From assembly GCF_008905045.1 (NCBI RefSeq), contig NZ_VWMY01000010.1, positions 1 through 43,244 of the forward strand: a stretch of DNA of 43,244 nucleotides, in the 5' to 3' direction. How positions within the stretch are numbered: the stretch's first letter is position 1; each line of letters opens with the position of its first letter. This document shows, piece after piece, positions 8,911 to 16,684 of the stretch. Under the pieces are notes generated by a model. The model did not search any database, had not been told where the DNA came from, and was given only the letters and a program-made list of their open reading frames with translations. Source of the DNA: Streptomyces albicerus (GTDB lineage: Bacteria > Actinomycetota > Actinomycetes > Streptomycetales > Streptomycetaceae). The translations under genes were made by a program, and so were the position numbers.

Positions 8911-9504
8911 ATGGACTCGCCGAGACGGGCTTCGGACTCGCTGAGACGGGCTTTCCTGAAATTCGACCGGCGTCACGGCGGGTCCGAGCCCCCGCCCCGG
9001 GTGCAGGTGTTCATCGCCCGCCATCCCGTGGGCTCGGGAGTGGTGTTCGGCGTTCTCCAGGGTCTGCTGTTCCTCTGGGCGCTGTCCGGCTTCGACGACC
9101 CGGAACGCCTGCTCCAGGGGGTGCTGCTGGGTCTGGGCTCGGGGCTGCTGTGCTGGCTCTTCTGTCGCTTCGAACGCCGACGCCAGGCGCACTACGAGCG
9201 GACGGGAGGGTTCCGTCCGGCTCCTCCCAAGCCTCCGCTGCAGGCTCCCCCGCCCGTGTGGTTGCAGGGCATGGCGTTGTGGATCGGCCAATGGGCAGCC
9301 TTCACGGTGCTCCTGCGGCTGTACATGTGGCTGAATGACGAATCGAGCGGCTGGCCGGAGAGCGCGGTCCTCGCCGGGATCGCCGTCATGGCGATCTGGA
9401 CCATCCACCTGGTCAAGGACCGCAGGCACAGCCGTCGGTCGGGCCCGGCCGACCGGGCAGCAGACCGAAGTGACCTTCCCGGCCGAAGCGACCTTCCCGG
9501 CTGA
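8911..9504 (+). CDS. Hypothetical four-helix membrane protein
   Basis: The 197-residue protein begins 26 bp after metG, with GGAAGGGG as ribosome-binding site. After a basic N-terminus (MDSPRRASDSLRRAF) there are two hydrophobic helices (about 45-61 and 70-86), a proline-rich loop (PAPPKPPLQAPPP) and two further helices (about 118-133 and 148-164). The tail is polar and ends in a duplicated DRSDLPG-GRSDLPG. I recognise no domain. The layout is like that of uncharacterised actinobacterial membrane proteins. Co-transcription with metG is plausible from the spacing. Confidence 0.75.
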   Translation: MDSPRRASDSLRRAFLKFDRRHGGSEPPPRVQVFIARHPVGSGVVFGVLQGLLFLWALSGFDDPERLLQGVLLGLGSGLLCWLFCRFERRRQAHYERTGGFRPAPPKPPLQAPPPVWLQGMALWIGQWAAFTVLLRLYMWLNDESSGWPESAVLAGIAVMAIWTIHLVKDRRHSRRSGPADRAADRSDLPGRSDLPG

Positions 9505-9561
9505 GAGCACGCACCGGAAATCCATTCGCTCGCGGCGCCGCGCAGCGGTGACCATGCGGTC

Positions 9562-10305
9562 ATGGAATATTCCGGACCGCCACGTTCTGACGTGCGGGTA
9601 CCCGCGTCGATCACTGCCATCGCCGGGGATCGGCCGCTCGTGCCCGTATGGCAGAACGCGTTGGGCGGCCTGACCTTCCGGATCGGCGACGGAGACGGCC
9701 GGCTGTTCGCCAAGTGGGCTCCGGCCGGCTCCGACCAGGACCTGGACGCCGAGGCGGCGCGCCTGCGCTGGGCCGCCCGCTTCACCGCGGTGCCTCGTGT
9801 ACGGGACTCCGGAGCCGACGAGGAGGGAACCTGGCTCGTCACTCACGGGCTTCCCGGCGAGAGTGCCGTCAGCCCGCGGTGGAAGGCGGATCCCCGTACG
9901 GCGGTTCGTGCGCTGGGAGAAGGACTGCGGACCCTGCACGAGCGGCTGCCCGTGGCCGACTGCTCCTTCAGCTGGTCGGTGGATCACCGCCTGGAGCGTG
10001 CCCGGCAAGCAGCCGTCGAAGTACCTGCCGACCTGCCCCCGCCCCCACCGATCGACCGCCTGGTCGTGTGCCACGGCGACCCCTGCGCACCCAACACGCT
10101 GCTGCACGACGACGGCTCCTGGTCCGCTCATGTGGACATGGGCGCCCTCGGCGTAGCCGACCGATGGGCCGACCTGGCCGTCGCCACTTGGAACACCGAG
10201 TGCAACTACGGCCCGGGCTGGGAGGACACCCTCCTCGACGCCTACGGCATCGCTCCCGACCCGTACCGGACCGACTTCTACCGACGCCTCTGGAACGCCA
10301 CTTGA
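9562..10305 (+). CDS. Aminoglycoside phosphotransferase (APH)-family kinase
   Basis: The 247-residue protein has the small-molecule kinase fold. The N-lobe has a lysine in LFAKWAP (nucleotide anchoring), and the C-lobe has the catalytic loop VCHGDPCAPNTLL (HGDxxxxN) and the metal-binding VDMGALG (DxG). The C-terminal half (GVADRWADLAVATW) is closest to APH(3')-type aminoglycoside kinases. Real resistance cannot be claimed from sequence alone, since this family also has other substrates. Its length is slightly shorter than classical APH(3') (about 264) but no motif is missing. The ATG at 9562 lacks an obvious ribosome-binding site. It converges on the sortase gene. Confidence 0.85.
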   Translation: MEYSGPPRSDVRVPASITAIAGDRPLVPVWQNALGGLTFRIGDGDGRLFAKWAPAGSDQDLDAEAARLRWAARFTAVPRVRDSGADEEGTWLVTHGLPGESAVSPRWKADPRTAVRALGEGLRTLHERLPVADCSFSWSVDHRLERARQAAVEVPADLPPPPPIDRLVVCHGDPCAPNTLLHDDGSWSAHVDMGALGVADRWADLAVATWNTECNYGPGWEDTLLDAYGIAPDPYRTDFYRRLWNAT

Positions 10306-10387
10306 GCATCCCGCTCATGCCCAGCGAGGTGGATTCGTCCGGAAGCCCGCGGTGACCACGCCTCTCCTGCGCAGCCGACTTCTCCTA

Positions 10388-10439
10388 CGCAGCCGACCTC
10401 AGCACGCCGATCACGCAGCCGACTTCAGCACGCCGATCT
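10388..10439. repeat. 26-nt tandem duplication spanning the sortase stop codon
   Basis: Two 26-nt units (CGCAGCCGACYTCAGCACG then CCGATC plus one base) lie head to tail, and a third partial unit precedes them near 10368-10383. The second unit encodes the sortase C-terminus (IGVLKSAA). The first repeats that coding sequence just past the stop codon, so the gene end has been duplicated by slippage. Confidence 0.75.
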
Positions 10440-11166
10440 TCTCGATGCGGTGTTCGGGGTTGCCTCTGTCGTCGCGCCAGTAGTTTCCGGCAGCGTTGTC
10501 CTCGGGTGTCGCGCAGGTGGAGAGGGTGATCATGGCTTGGGCGGGCCGCCGCTCCGGGAAGCCCGGGACCGCCGCCCGCTGTTCGGCGAGCGAGCGCTCG
10601 GAGCGGAAGGAGGTCCTTCTGGTGTCGGTGATCTCGTACTCGTAGACCGTGCCGCCCGACGTGACGATGACCGAGTCGCCCTCGTCGAGAGCCGGGAGCT
10701 CGCGCAGAGGGCCGCCGGCGGAGAGGCGATGGGCCGTGACCAGGTAGTTGCCGACCTCACCGGGGCCGACACCGCCACGACTGCCGTACGGACTGGCGGC
10801 GACACCGCGGTTCTGTATCCGTGTGCCCGGCCAGTCGTCGGTCGTCCCCTCGTAAGGGACGACGCGCAGATCCTTGAGACCGATGTCCGGGATGCTGAGC
10901 GAAGCGGCGCGGGCCCGGGTGCTGGTGCTGGTGCTGGTCTTTGGAGGAGCCGGCTTCGCAGAAGGCGTGGCGGGGGCCGTCGTGGCGGGCGCAGTCGTGG
11001 CCGAGGGGGTGTCCCGTGAGGGCTTGGCGGAGGTGGTCGCCGACTCGGTCGCGGTGGAGCAGCCAAGAAGCACGACGATGACCGCGCCCGTGAGCGCGGC
11101 GGGAAACGCTGGGGAACGGGACATGGCACTCGGAATCGGCAGCCGGGATTCGCGTCGCGCCACCAT
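10411..11166 (-). CDS. Class E/F-type sortase with lipobox
   Basis: The 251-residue protein has an N-terminal hydrophobic segment ending in VVLLGCST, a good lipobox with Cys at about residue 36. A Thr/Pro/Ala-rich spacer (about 37-85) and a sortase beta-barrel (about 88-251) follow. Catalytic residues are visible: His in VTAHRLS, Cys in LSTCATPEDN and Arg in PEHRIEKIG. Sortases join surface proteins to the peptidoglycan cross-bridge or act as class F housekeeping variants. Most are anchored by a transmembrane helix, so lipid anchoring would be unusual. A later start at codon 15 (MSRSPAF) is possible and would keep the lipobox. No LAxTG-type substrate gene is seen nearby. The end of the gene overlaps a tandem duplication. 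Confidence 0.85.
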   Translation of the reverse strand: MVARRESRLPIPSAMSRSPAFPAALTGAVIVVLLGCSTATESATTSAKPSRDTPSATTAPATTAPATPSAKPAPPKTSTSTSTRARAASLSIPDIGLKDLRVVPYEGTTDDWPGTRIQNRGVAASPYGSRGGVGPGEVGNYLVTAHRLSAGGPLRELPALDEGDSVIVTSGGTVYEYEITDTRRTSFRSERSLAEQRAAVPGFPERRPAQAMITLSTCATPEDNAAGNYWRDDRGNPEHRIEKIGVLKSAA

Positions 11167-11282
11167 GCGTGCAGGGTGACCGACTCAAGACTAAAAATTG
11201 AGATTCAAGACTCAAAGGGGAGAACGACGAGAGCGGACCAGGCGTTCCCTCCCTTCAGCCACGGGACTTCATCCACCGTGAC

Positions 11283-11319
11283 GAGCGGGGCCCGGGATTC
11301 GGCATCCCGGGCCCCGCTC
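11283..11319 (-). terminator. Stem-loop terminator of the pectate lyase gene
   Basis: GAGCGGGGCCCGGGAT and ATCCCGGGCCCCGCTC form a perfect 16-bp stem with a TCGGC loop, 24 bp past the stop codon of the pectate lyase. Confidence 0.85.
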
Positions 11320-11343
11320 CTCGCTCAACGCTTCAGGGCAAGG

Positions 11344-12690
11344 TCAGGAAAGAACCCCGGCGCCCGTCGTCTTCAGCAGGTCCGCCGACAGGCTCTTCGC
11401 GGAGGTCTGGAGGCCCGCGGTCAGCGTCGGCTTCCAGTTCACCGTCGTCTTCAGCTTCTTGGAGTTCGCCGAGTTGTACGCGGCGACGAGGTCCGTGGCC
11501 TTGCCGTTGACGAGGTTGCCGGTGCCGGCCACCGAGCCCGTGCCGTCACCGCTCAGCAGCTTGGCGACCTTGGCGCCGGACGGAAGGGTCCAGGAGTTGT
11601 GCTCGGCGACGACCTGGGCCTTGGCGCGGGAGTCGAGGCTGTACTTGGGGGCGTACCCGTTGAGGGTCGTCGTGTCGTAGTGGTTGTTGTAGAGGTGGAT
11701 CTGGCCGATGCGGGCCAGCGGGGCGCGCTGGGTGATGCCCTTCCACACGTTGTGGTGGATGGAGACCCGCAGCTTGCCGACGCTGTCGGTGTCGCTGCTG
11801 CCGATCAGCATCGTCTTGTCGTGGTTGGTGAACTGGTTTCGCTCCACGGTCACCAGGTCCGAGCCGTTGGTGATGTCGAGGGCGCCGTCGTGGATCTGGT
11901 ACTTGCGGCCGAAGTACGTCTTCTCGGCCTTGTCGAAGAACGGCGCGTCGCTGAACGTGTTGTGGTCCGCCCACACATGAGTCGCCCCGCGCAGCGTGAC
12001 CGAGTCGTAGTTGGAGTTCCACTCCCCGGAGGAACCGTCGGTCGGGTCCCACTGCGGGAAGCAGTCCTCGGTGGCGGTGAGGGCGAGGTTGCGGATGATG
12101 ACGTTGTCCACGTTCTGCACCTGCAGACTGCCGCCCTTGATCCCGGCGTAGGTGCCCGGCACGCCCACGATGGTCGTGTTGGCCGGCACCTTGAAGACGA
12201 TGTTCTTCTTCTGCTTGGCCTCGGCGGCCTCGCGCGCCTTCTCCTGCGTACCCGACGGCAGCTTCGACCTGCCGTACGTCGCCGGGTCGTACGCCTTGAG
12301 GTAGGCGGCCAGCGAGTAACCGGTGCCGGAGGCGTAGTCGGCGCAGGTCAGCTTCTTGCCCGCGTCGCTCGTGTTGGCGTCGATCGTGCCCTTGATCTTG
12401 ATGATCTTCGGTGTGGAGTTGGTGGCCGAGCCGAGCGCCTTCACCAGCTGGGCGCGGGTGGAGACGGTGAAGGTGTGCGCGGAGTCGGCCTTCGAACCAC
12501 CGGTCGTACCGGAACCGGAGGCCGCCCAGCCGTCCTTGGCGGGCAGGGCCTGGTGAGCCAGGTCGACGGGAGTCGCGTTCGCGTTCATCACGAAGATGCC
12601 GGCGCCGAGTCCCGCGGCCGCCACGGCAGCGGCGGAGACCAGGACGGTGCGCCGCTTGCGGAGGGACCGGCGATGGGAGGGGGATGCCAC
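11344..12690 (-). CDS. Secreted pectate lyase (PL1 family)
   Basis: The 448-residue protein has a basic N-terminus (SHRRSLRKRRTVLV), a hydrophobic core and a likely cleavage near NANA-TPV. A right-handed beta-helix typical of family PL1 follows. Visible family features are NTTIVGVPG, the calcium-site region WDPTDGSSGEWNSNYDSVT, HVWADHNTFSD, DGALDITNGSDLVTVERN and SVGKLRVSIHHNVW, then the catalytic-Arg region QRAPLARIGQIHLYNNHY. It cleaves pectate outside the cell by beta-elimination. A GTG start at 12690 is chosen because AAGGA stands seven bases before it and it places the signal peptide at the N-terminus. An ATG at 12795 in frame would add 35 residues with no signal character. Confidence 0.93.
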   Translation of the reverse strand: MASPSHRRSLRKRRTVLVSAAAVAAAGLGAGIFVMNANATPVDLAHQALPAKDGWAASGSGTTGGSKADSAHTFTVSTRAQLVKALGSATNSTPKIIKIKGTIDANTSDAGKKLTCADYASGTGYSLAAYLKAYDPATYGRSKLPSGTQEKAREAAEAKQKKNIVFKVPANTTIVGVPGTYAGIKGGSLQVQNVDNVIIRNLALTATEDCFPQWDPTDGSSGEWNSNYDSVTLRGATHVWADHNTFSDAPFFDKAEKTYFGRKYQIHDGALDITNGSDLVTVERNQFTNHDKTMLIGSSDTDSVGKLRVSIHHNVWKGITQRAPLARIGQIHLYNNHYDTTTLNGYAPKYSLDSRAKAQVVAEHNSWTLPSGAKVAKLLSGDGTGSVAGTGNLVNGKATDLVAAYNSANSKKLKTTVNWKPTLTAGLQTSAKSLSADLLKTTGAGVLS

Positions 12691-13036
12691 GGATGAGTCC
12701 TTACGTGGTTCTTGTGGGGCTCGTGCGTTGTGTGGAGCACCGGTGAACGGGGCTTCCGACTCATCTGTGGTCGCGGGGATGCGAAAGGTTGCCACGTCGT
12801 TTCGGTCAACTCGCTGGCTGGAAACGGCCGTTGGAGGGATTGGAGGAATGGGAGGGGTTGGCGACAGGCAGGGCTGAGCCGGGTCGCCCCAGACCGAGCC
12901 GAGCCGAGCTGACCCGGGCCAAGCCGAGCCGGTTCGCCGCGCGCGCCGCCGAGGTCAGGAAGTCCGTGCGCGCGCGGCGAGCCTGTATGCGTCAGGAGCC
13001 CTGTTCGCCCATCGGCACGCGGTTCGGGGTGACCGA
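12691..13036. other. Gene-free gap upstream of the pectate lyase
   Basis: This stretch holds the 5' region of the pectate lyase, then a low-complexity run of CCGAGC/GCCGAGCC units near 12876-12945. I see no convincing gene. Candidate reading frames on both strands here are GC shadows without recognisable protein character. It ends where the decayed TnpB reading frame starts. Confidence 0.5.
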
Positions 13037-13270
13037 TGCGGTCAGGCCGCCCTTGTGCCTGGTGGACGCCGCAGCCGCCGGAACCGGTGTGGTCAGTTCC
13101 CCGCCTGCGGCACAGTCCACGACCGCGACCACAATGCCGAACAGAACGTGAAGAGGGCCGCCGGACTGGCGGCGTCGGCCTGCGGAGCGCCGGTAAGACC
13201 AGAACCCGTTCTGGCGCAGCGCGAAGAAACAGGAAGCCACGGAATCCTCACCGAAACCGCTGCCGCGTAA
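13037..13270 (+). pseudogene. C-terminal remnant of an IS605-type TnpB nuclease
   Basis: One open frame encodes CGQFPACGTVHDRDHNAEQN and then VKRAAGLAASACGAPVRP. This matches the C-terminus of TnpB/OrfB proteins of IS200/IS605 elements: the CxxCG zinc-ribbon half followed by the DRDxNAAxN motif, whose Asp is the third RuvC catalytic residue. It ends in ETAAA and a TAA stop at 13268. The first half of the zinc ribbon is only partly recognisable and the RuvC-I, RuvC-II and N-terminal regions are missing, so the nuclease is inactive. TnpB is an RNA-guided DNA nuclease in intact elements. Confidence 0.8.
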
Positions 13271-13331
13271 CGGCACAGCAACCGGCAGGGAAGGCCAGAA
13301 TCCTCGGGCATCAGCCCAAGGAGCATGTCAA
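13271..13331 (+). mobile_element. Right end of a decayed IS605-type element (omega-RNA 3' scaffold)
   Basis: Just after the TnpB stop comes AGAATCCTCGGGCATCAG, then CCCAAGGAGCATGTCAA. The hairpin CTCGGGC-ATCA-GCCCAAG (13303-13320) is followed by GAGCATGTCAA. Streptomyces IS605-group elements commonly end in a hairpin and a GAGGATGTCAA-like sequence, which is also the 3' end of the omega-RNA scaffold. The element end is therefore placed at 13331. The bases right after it, GAACTCGCCTCGCGCCTGCG, would have been the guide. The assignment rests on family knowledge and on position. Confidence 0.6.
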
Positions 13332-13649
13332 GAACTCGCCTCGCGCCTGCGCGTCCAGGGGCGTCATCACACCGCCCACGCCCTCGTCCGGGCGGGGCTC
13401 GACCAGGCGGCCCCGGACGACCTTCTCTTCGTACAGCCGTGGGTGTACCGCTGGGGCCTGCTGTTCGAGTTTTCGATCACGTCCTACTGGGTGGGGGACC
13501 CCGCCGCCTCGCTCCGGGCATGCGACCGCCTTCTGGCGATGCCGGACCTGCCCGACGCGTACCGCAGGCAGACCGTGACCAACCGGGGGTTCGCCGAACG
13601 GCGCCTGGCAGTCCTCCGGGACGTGGGATCCGTCATGGCCGAAACCTGA
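13332..13649 (+). pseudogene. C-terminal fragment of a TPR-type glycosyltransferase, cut by the IS605 end
   Basis: A frame open from the first base after the element end encodes HHTAHALVRAGLDQAAPDD, then VYRWGLLFEFSITSYWVGD and RACDRLLAMPDLPDAYRRQT, and ends at a TGA at 13647. This resembles the C-terminal part of actinobacterial family 2 glycosyltransferases with a TPR-like tail (WGxxFExSIxxYWxGD, CDRLL). No start codon or N-terminal glycosyltransferase domain precedes it. The fragment begins exactly at the IS right end, so the 5' part was lost by insertion and deletion. The family call is moderate; the truncation is clear. Confidence 0.65.
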
Positions 13650-13709
13650 GGCCGGTTCGTTACGAGCCCCGGCTGTGGCCTGTCCACAATCCATCCGTAT
13701 GGTTTCGCC

Positions 13710-14186
13710 ATGGCAGTACCCGAGGTCATCCCGATCGCCTACGAACCGCGCCACCGCACCGAGGCCATCGGTCACTACGCGGAGGGGCAGTTCCTGGGGT
13801 CGGTCACATACGCATTTCCCGAGGGGTTCCGTCCCGACGACGGCTGGGAAGAGCACAAACGCCTCTACACGGTGCTCCACACCTTCGACGCCGAGGGCCA
13901 CTACCGCGACTCGGAGATCTGGTGCTCGGGCACCTGGGCCGATCAGCAGCGCGCCCCGCACGGCCCGGACTCGGTCCTCGCCCGGGCCCAGGCCCACCTG
14001 GCGAAGCTCCTCAGAAGCCTCCCCCGGCGCAGATACACCGACATCGCGATCCGCCCCTTCCGACTCACCGTCGACGGTGTGCTGTTCGGCCTGCTGACCG
14101 GCGAGGACGAGGGCGGGCCCTGGGCCGAGCTCTACCCGGACCGACTCGGTTTCGGCCCGCCCTGGGACGGCTTGTACGAGACCTGA
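13710..14186 (+). CDS. Conserved hypothetical protein
   Basis: A 158-residue soluble protein with no signal peptide or membrane helix. It is acidic, rich in aromatic residues, and contains segments such as YAEGQFLGSVTYAFPEGF, EIWCSGTWADQQRAP and RRRYTDIAIRPFRLTVDG that look like beta-strands of a compact domain. I do not recognise the family. Codon usage is normal for the window. The gene follows the truncated glycosyltransferase and is followed by a block of 24-nt repeats. Confidence 0.7.
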   Translation: MAVPEVIPIAYEPRHRTEAIGHYAEGQFLGSVTYAFPEGFRPDDGWEEHKRLYTVLHTFDAEGHYRDSEIWCSGTWADQQRAPHGPDSVLARAQAHLAKLLRSLPRRRYTDIAIRPFRLTVDGVLFGLLTGEDEGGPWAELYPDRLGFGPPWDGLYET

Positions 14187-14192
14187 GCAGTA

Positions 14193-14306
14193 CTCCTCGC
14201 TTTCACAGCAGCCGCGCTCCTCACTTCCACAGAAACCGCGCTGCTTCCACAGAAACCGCGCTCCTCACTTCCACGGAAGCCGCGCTCCTCGCTTTCGCAG
14301 CGCGCG
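14193..14306. repeat. Five degenerate tandem copies of a ~24-nt repeat
   Basis: The unit CTCCTCACTTCCACAGAAAC followed by CGCG recurs in five adjacent copies, one shortened to 20 nt, and varies at a few positions (CACTTCC/GCTTTC, CAGAAA/CGGAAG/CAGCAG). It fills the gap between two convergent genes. No dyad symmetry or spacer pattern suggests CRISPR. Confidence 0.8.
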
Positions 14307-14313
14307 ACCGCGG

Positions 14314-14679
14314 TCAGCCCATCTGCGCCTTGACGTGGTCGATGACCTCGTTGAACTCCTTCGCCGGAGAGAAGTCGATGTACTCGCAGTCCTCGAGCGC
14401 TTCCGGTACGTGACCGGGCGCCCAGTAGAAGGCCTGTCCCTCCTCGTAGATCTCTTCGCCCGCCTTGGTGCGCATCTTCAGCCGCCCCTTGAACAGGTAT
14501 CCCCAGTGGGGGCACTGGCACTGGTCGTCGGGCAGGCCCTTCACCGCCGGTGCCATGTCCGTCCCCTTGGGGAACCGCACGAAGGCGACGGCCATGTCTC
14601 CGCCGACTTCCTGCGTGCGCAGCTCCACACCGTTGCCTTCGATGGCGACGGGGGTGTCATTCCGCGTGGTTGCCGTCAT
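14314..14679 (-). CDS. Small cupin-fold protein
   Basis: The 121-residue protein is a single cupin-like beta-barrel. It contains DDQCQCPHWGYLFKGRLKMR, where a CxCPHWGYxxxG strand replaces the usual GxxxxxHxH, then YEEGQAFYWAPGHVPEAL, matching the second cupin motif PxGxxHxxx. The substrate is unknown. Start at 14679, preceded by GGAGGAA. Confidence 0.8.
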   Translation of the reverse strand: MTATTRNDTPVAIEGNGVELRTQEVGGDMAVAFVRFPKGTDMAPAVKGLPDDQCQCPHWGYLFKGRLKMRTKAGEEIYEEGQAFYWAPGHVPEALEDCEYIDFSPAKEFNEVIDHVKAQMG

Positions 14680-14824
14680 GATTCCTCCACGGCCGTTCCG
14701 CTACGGGCTCTCGGGAATCTCCGTCTCCGGAATCTCTGTCTCGAGGTTCTCCGCCTCCCTCCAGTCTGACCCCGCCGGCTACGGAGTGCGACAGCTCGTT
14801 GGTGCGGGCCATGGTCACGCGTTC

Positions 14825-16684
14825 CTACCCGCGTCCCCCGCCGAAGCCCCCCTCCGGCGCCTCCCCGGCCGTCACCGTGGCGATCTCCTCCGCCGAGCCC
14901 AGGTCACCCGAAGCCGTCAAACCCCCTGTGCCGGTGCCGGACTTCGTGCCGCCCGAGTAGATCTTGTACTCCTCGCCGCTCTTGATCGCCGAGGACGAGT
15001 GGACGACGTTCTGGATGGACTTCGACGTGACGTACGTGGCGACGACCTTGCCGTCCGAATCGACGACGTGGAGGGTCGTGTCGGCGGGGACCGTCGAGTC
15101 GAGGGTCGCGGAGAGCCAGCCCTGTTCGGAGTCGGTGGACGGGGCCACGGCCATGCCCGCGCTGCCGGCGGCGAGGAGGGTGCCGCCGCTGATGGTGAAG
15201 TCGCCGTTGACGTCGAGGGCGCCGTTGCCGCCCTCTTGAGGGCCGTTGACCACGACCGTACCGCCGGTGATCTCTGCGGTGCCGTTGGAGTCGAGGCCGT
15301 CGCCCTCGGAGTCGATGACGAGCGTGCCGCCGGTGACGGTCAGCTTGTAGTCGCCCACGTCCTCGCCACCGCCGCCTCCGCCGCCCCCGAAGCCGCCTCC
15401 GCCGCCCGAAGTCCCCGTACCGCCGGCCGCGTTGATCCCGTCGTCGCTCGAACGGATCTCCACCGTGCCGCCGTTCACGGAGATGTCGGCGCCCTCCACG
15501 CCCTCGACCGCCGACGTGATCTTCAACGACCCCTTGTCCACGGTCAGGTCACCCTCGGCATGGGCGCCGTCGTCGCCGCTCGCGGCCGTCACCTTCGCGC
15601 CGTTGACGTGCATCGCGCCGTCGCTGTGGACGGCGTCGTCGGAGGCGTCGACCGAGACGCCGCCGCCCTCCAGGACGTTGATCACGCCTGCCTTCAGCCC
15701 CTTGGTGGACACGTCGTCCGACGGCTGCGTACCGCTTCCGCCGCCGCTCTCGAGGGCCAGCATGCCGCCGGTGACCACCAGGTCGGTGGCCGCGTCGACC
15801 CCGTCGCCCCCGGCGGTCACCTTCAGCGTCCCGCCGCCGACAGCGACGTAACCGGAGTCCGTGTCCTCGGAGTTGTCGGCCTTGAGGCCGTCGCCACCGG
15901 CCGTGACGGTGAGCTTCCCGCCCTCGACGATCAGGTAGTCCTTGCCGCGGATGCCGTCGTCCGCCGCGTCCACGGTGACCGTGCCGGAGGCGATCACCAG
16001 GCCGTCCGTGCTCGCGATGCCGTCGTTGCCGTTGCCCCGCACGGCGAGCTTTCCGTCGCCCGTGATCGTCAGGTCGGCTGCGCTGTGGAGCGCGGCGTCG
16101 GCCTCGGCGTCGTCGGCGTACGAGTCGGCGTCGCTGAGCGAGTTCTCGCTGCCGGCGGCGAGGATCACGACGGCCTCGTCCGCCTCGGTGATGTCGATCG
16201 CCGCGCCGGAGGAGTTGGAGATCTCCACCCCGTCGAGCACCAGCTTCACCTTCTCGTCAGGGGCGTTGACGACGATCCGGCCGTCGGAGAGCGACCCGCT
16301 GATCCGGTACGTGCCGCCGGCGGTGATGGTCACCGTGGAGCCCTTCACGGACGCCCCGTCCCCGTCCCCGCCCCCGCCGACGGACGCGGAGTCGCCGTTC
16401 AACTCGATCGCGACGGCGTCCGACTCCTCCCACTCACCGTCGGAATCCTCGGCGTGCGATTCCTTGTTGTCGGCGAGCACGGCGGCCGCGGCCTGGCCCC
16501 CGTCCACGGCGGCCGACGACCCGCTCGTACCCGAAGAACTCGACGAGGAGGCGGAACCGGAGTCGCTCCCCGACGAACACCCGGCCAGCGCCGCCGTGGC
16601 GAGCACCAGCGAGGCGAGGGCACCCACCGCCCTCGTACGAAACGCCTTCGTACGAAGCCTTCGTGTTCTCATGCGCGTACTCAT
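14825..16684 (-). CDS. Beta-helix carbohydrate-binding lipoprotein (DUF4353-like)
   Basis: The 619-residue precursor has a basic N-terminus (MSTRMRTRRLRT), a hydrophobic core and the lipobox TAALAGCSS, so it should be a lipoprotein on the outer face of the membrane. After a Ser-rich spacer the body consists of many imperfect repeats of GGTLKVTAGGDGVDA type (xxGGxLxVTAGGDGxxA). This matches the right-handed beta-helix carbohydrate-binding domain family DUF4353 that often accompanies CotH, VTC and DUF4956 proteins. The C-terminus is Gly-rich (GEAPEGGFGGGRG). Its ATG overlaps the stop of the VTC gene (ATGA), so translation is coupled. The ligand is unknown. Confidence 0.88.
   Translation of the reverse strand: MSTRMRTRRLRTKAFRTRAVGALASLVLATAALAGCSSGSDSGSASSSSSSGTSGSSAAVDGGQAAAAVLADNKESHAEDSDGEWEESDAVAIELNGDSASVGGGGDGDGASVKGSTVTITAGGTYRISGSLSDGRIVVNAPDEKVKLVLDGVEISNSSGAAIDITEADEAVVILAAGSENSLSDADSYADDAEADAALHSAADLTITGDGKLAVRGNGNDGIASTDGLVIASGTVTVDAADDGIRGKDYLIVEGGKLTVTAGGDGLKADNSEDTDSGYVAVGGGTLKVTAGGDGVDAATDLVVTGGMLALESGGGSGTQPSDDVSTKGLKAGVINVLEGGGVSVDASDDAVHSDGAMHVNGAKVTAASGDDGAHAEGDLTVDKGSLKITSAVEGVEGADISVNGGTVEIRSSDDGINAAGGTGTSGGGGGFGGGGGGGGEDVGDYKLTVTGGTLVIDSEGDGLDSNGTAEITGGTVVVNGPQEGGNGALDVNGDFTISGGTLLAAGSAGMAVAPSTDSEQGWLSATLDSTVPADTTLHVVDSDGKVVATYVTSKSIQNVVHSSSAIKSGEEYKIYSGGTKSGTGTGGLTASGDLGSAEEIATVTAGEAPEGGFGGGRG

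Noticed and set aside
12992..13276. A 94-codon open frame on the minus strand
   Set aside because: It runs antisense to the TnpB remnant and has no recognisable protein features; the plus-strand frame has clear TnpB motifs.
13037..13331. An active TnpB system
   Set aside because: The N-terminal and first RuvC parts are missing, so only the relic and its end remain.
14193..14306. CRISPR array
   Set aside because: Repeats are adjacent with no unique spacers, and no cas gene is present.
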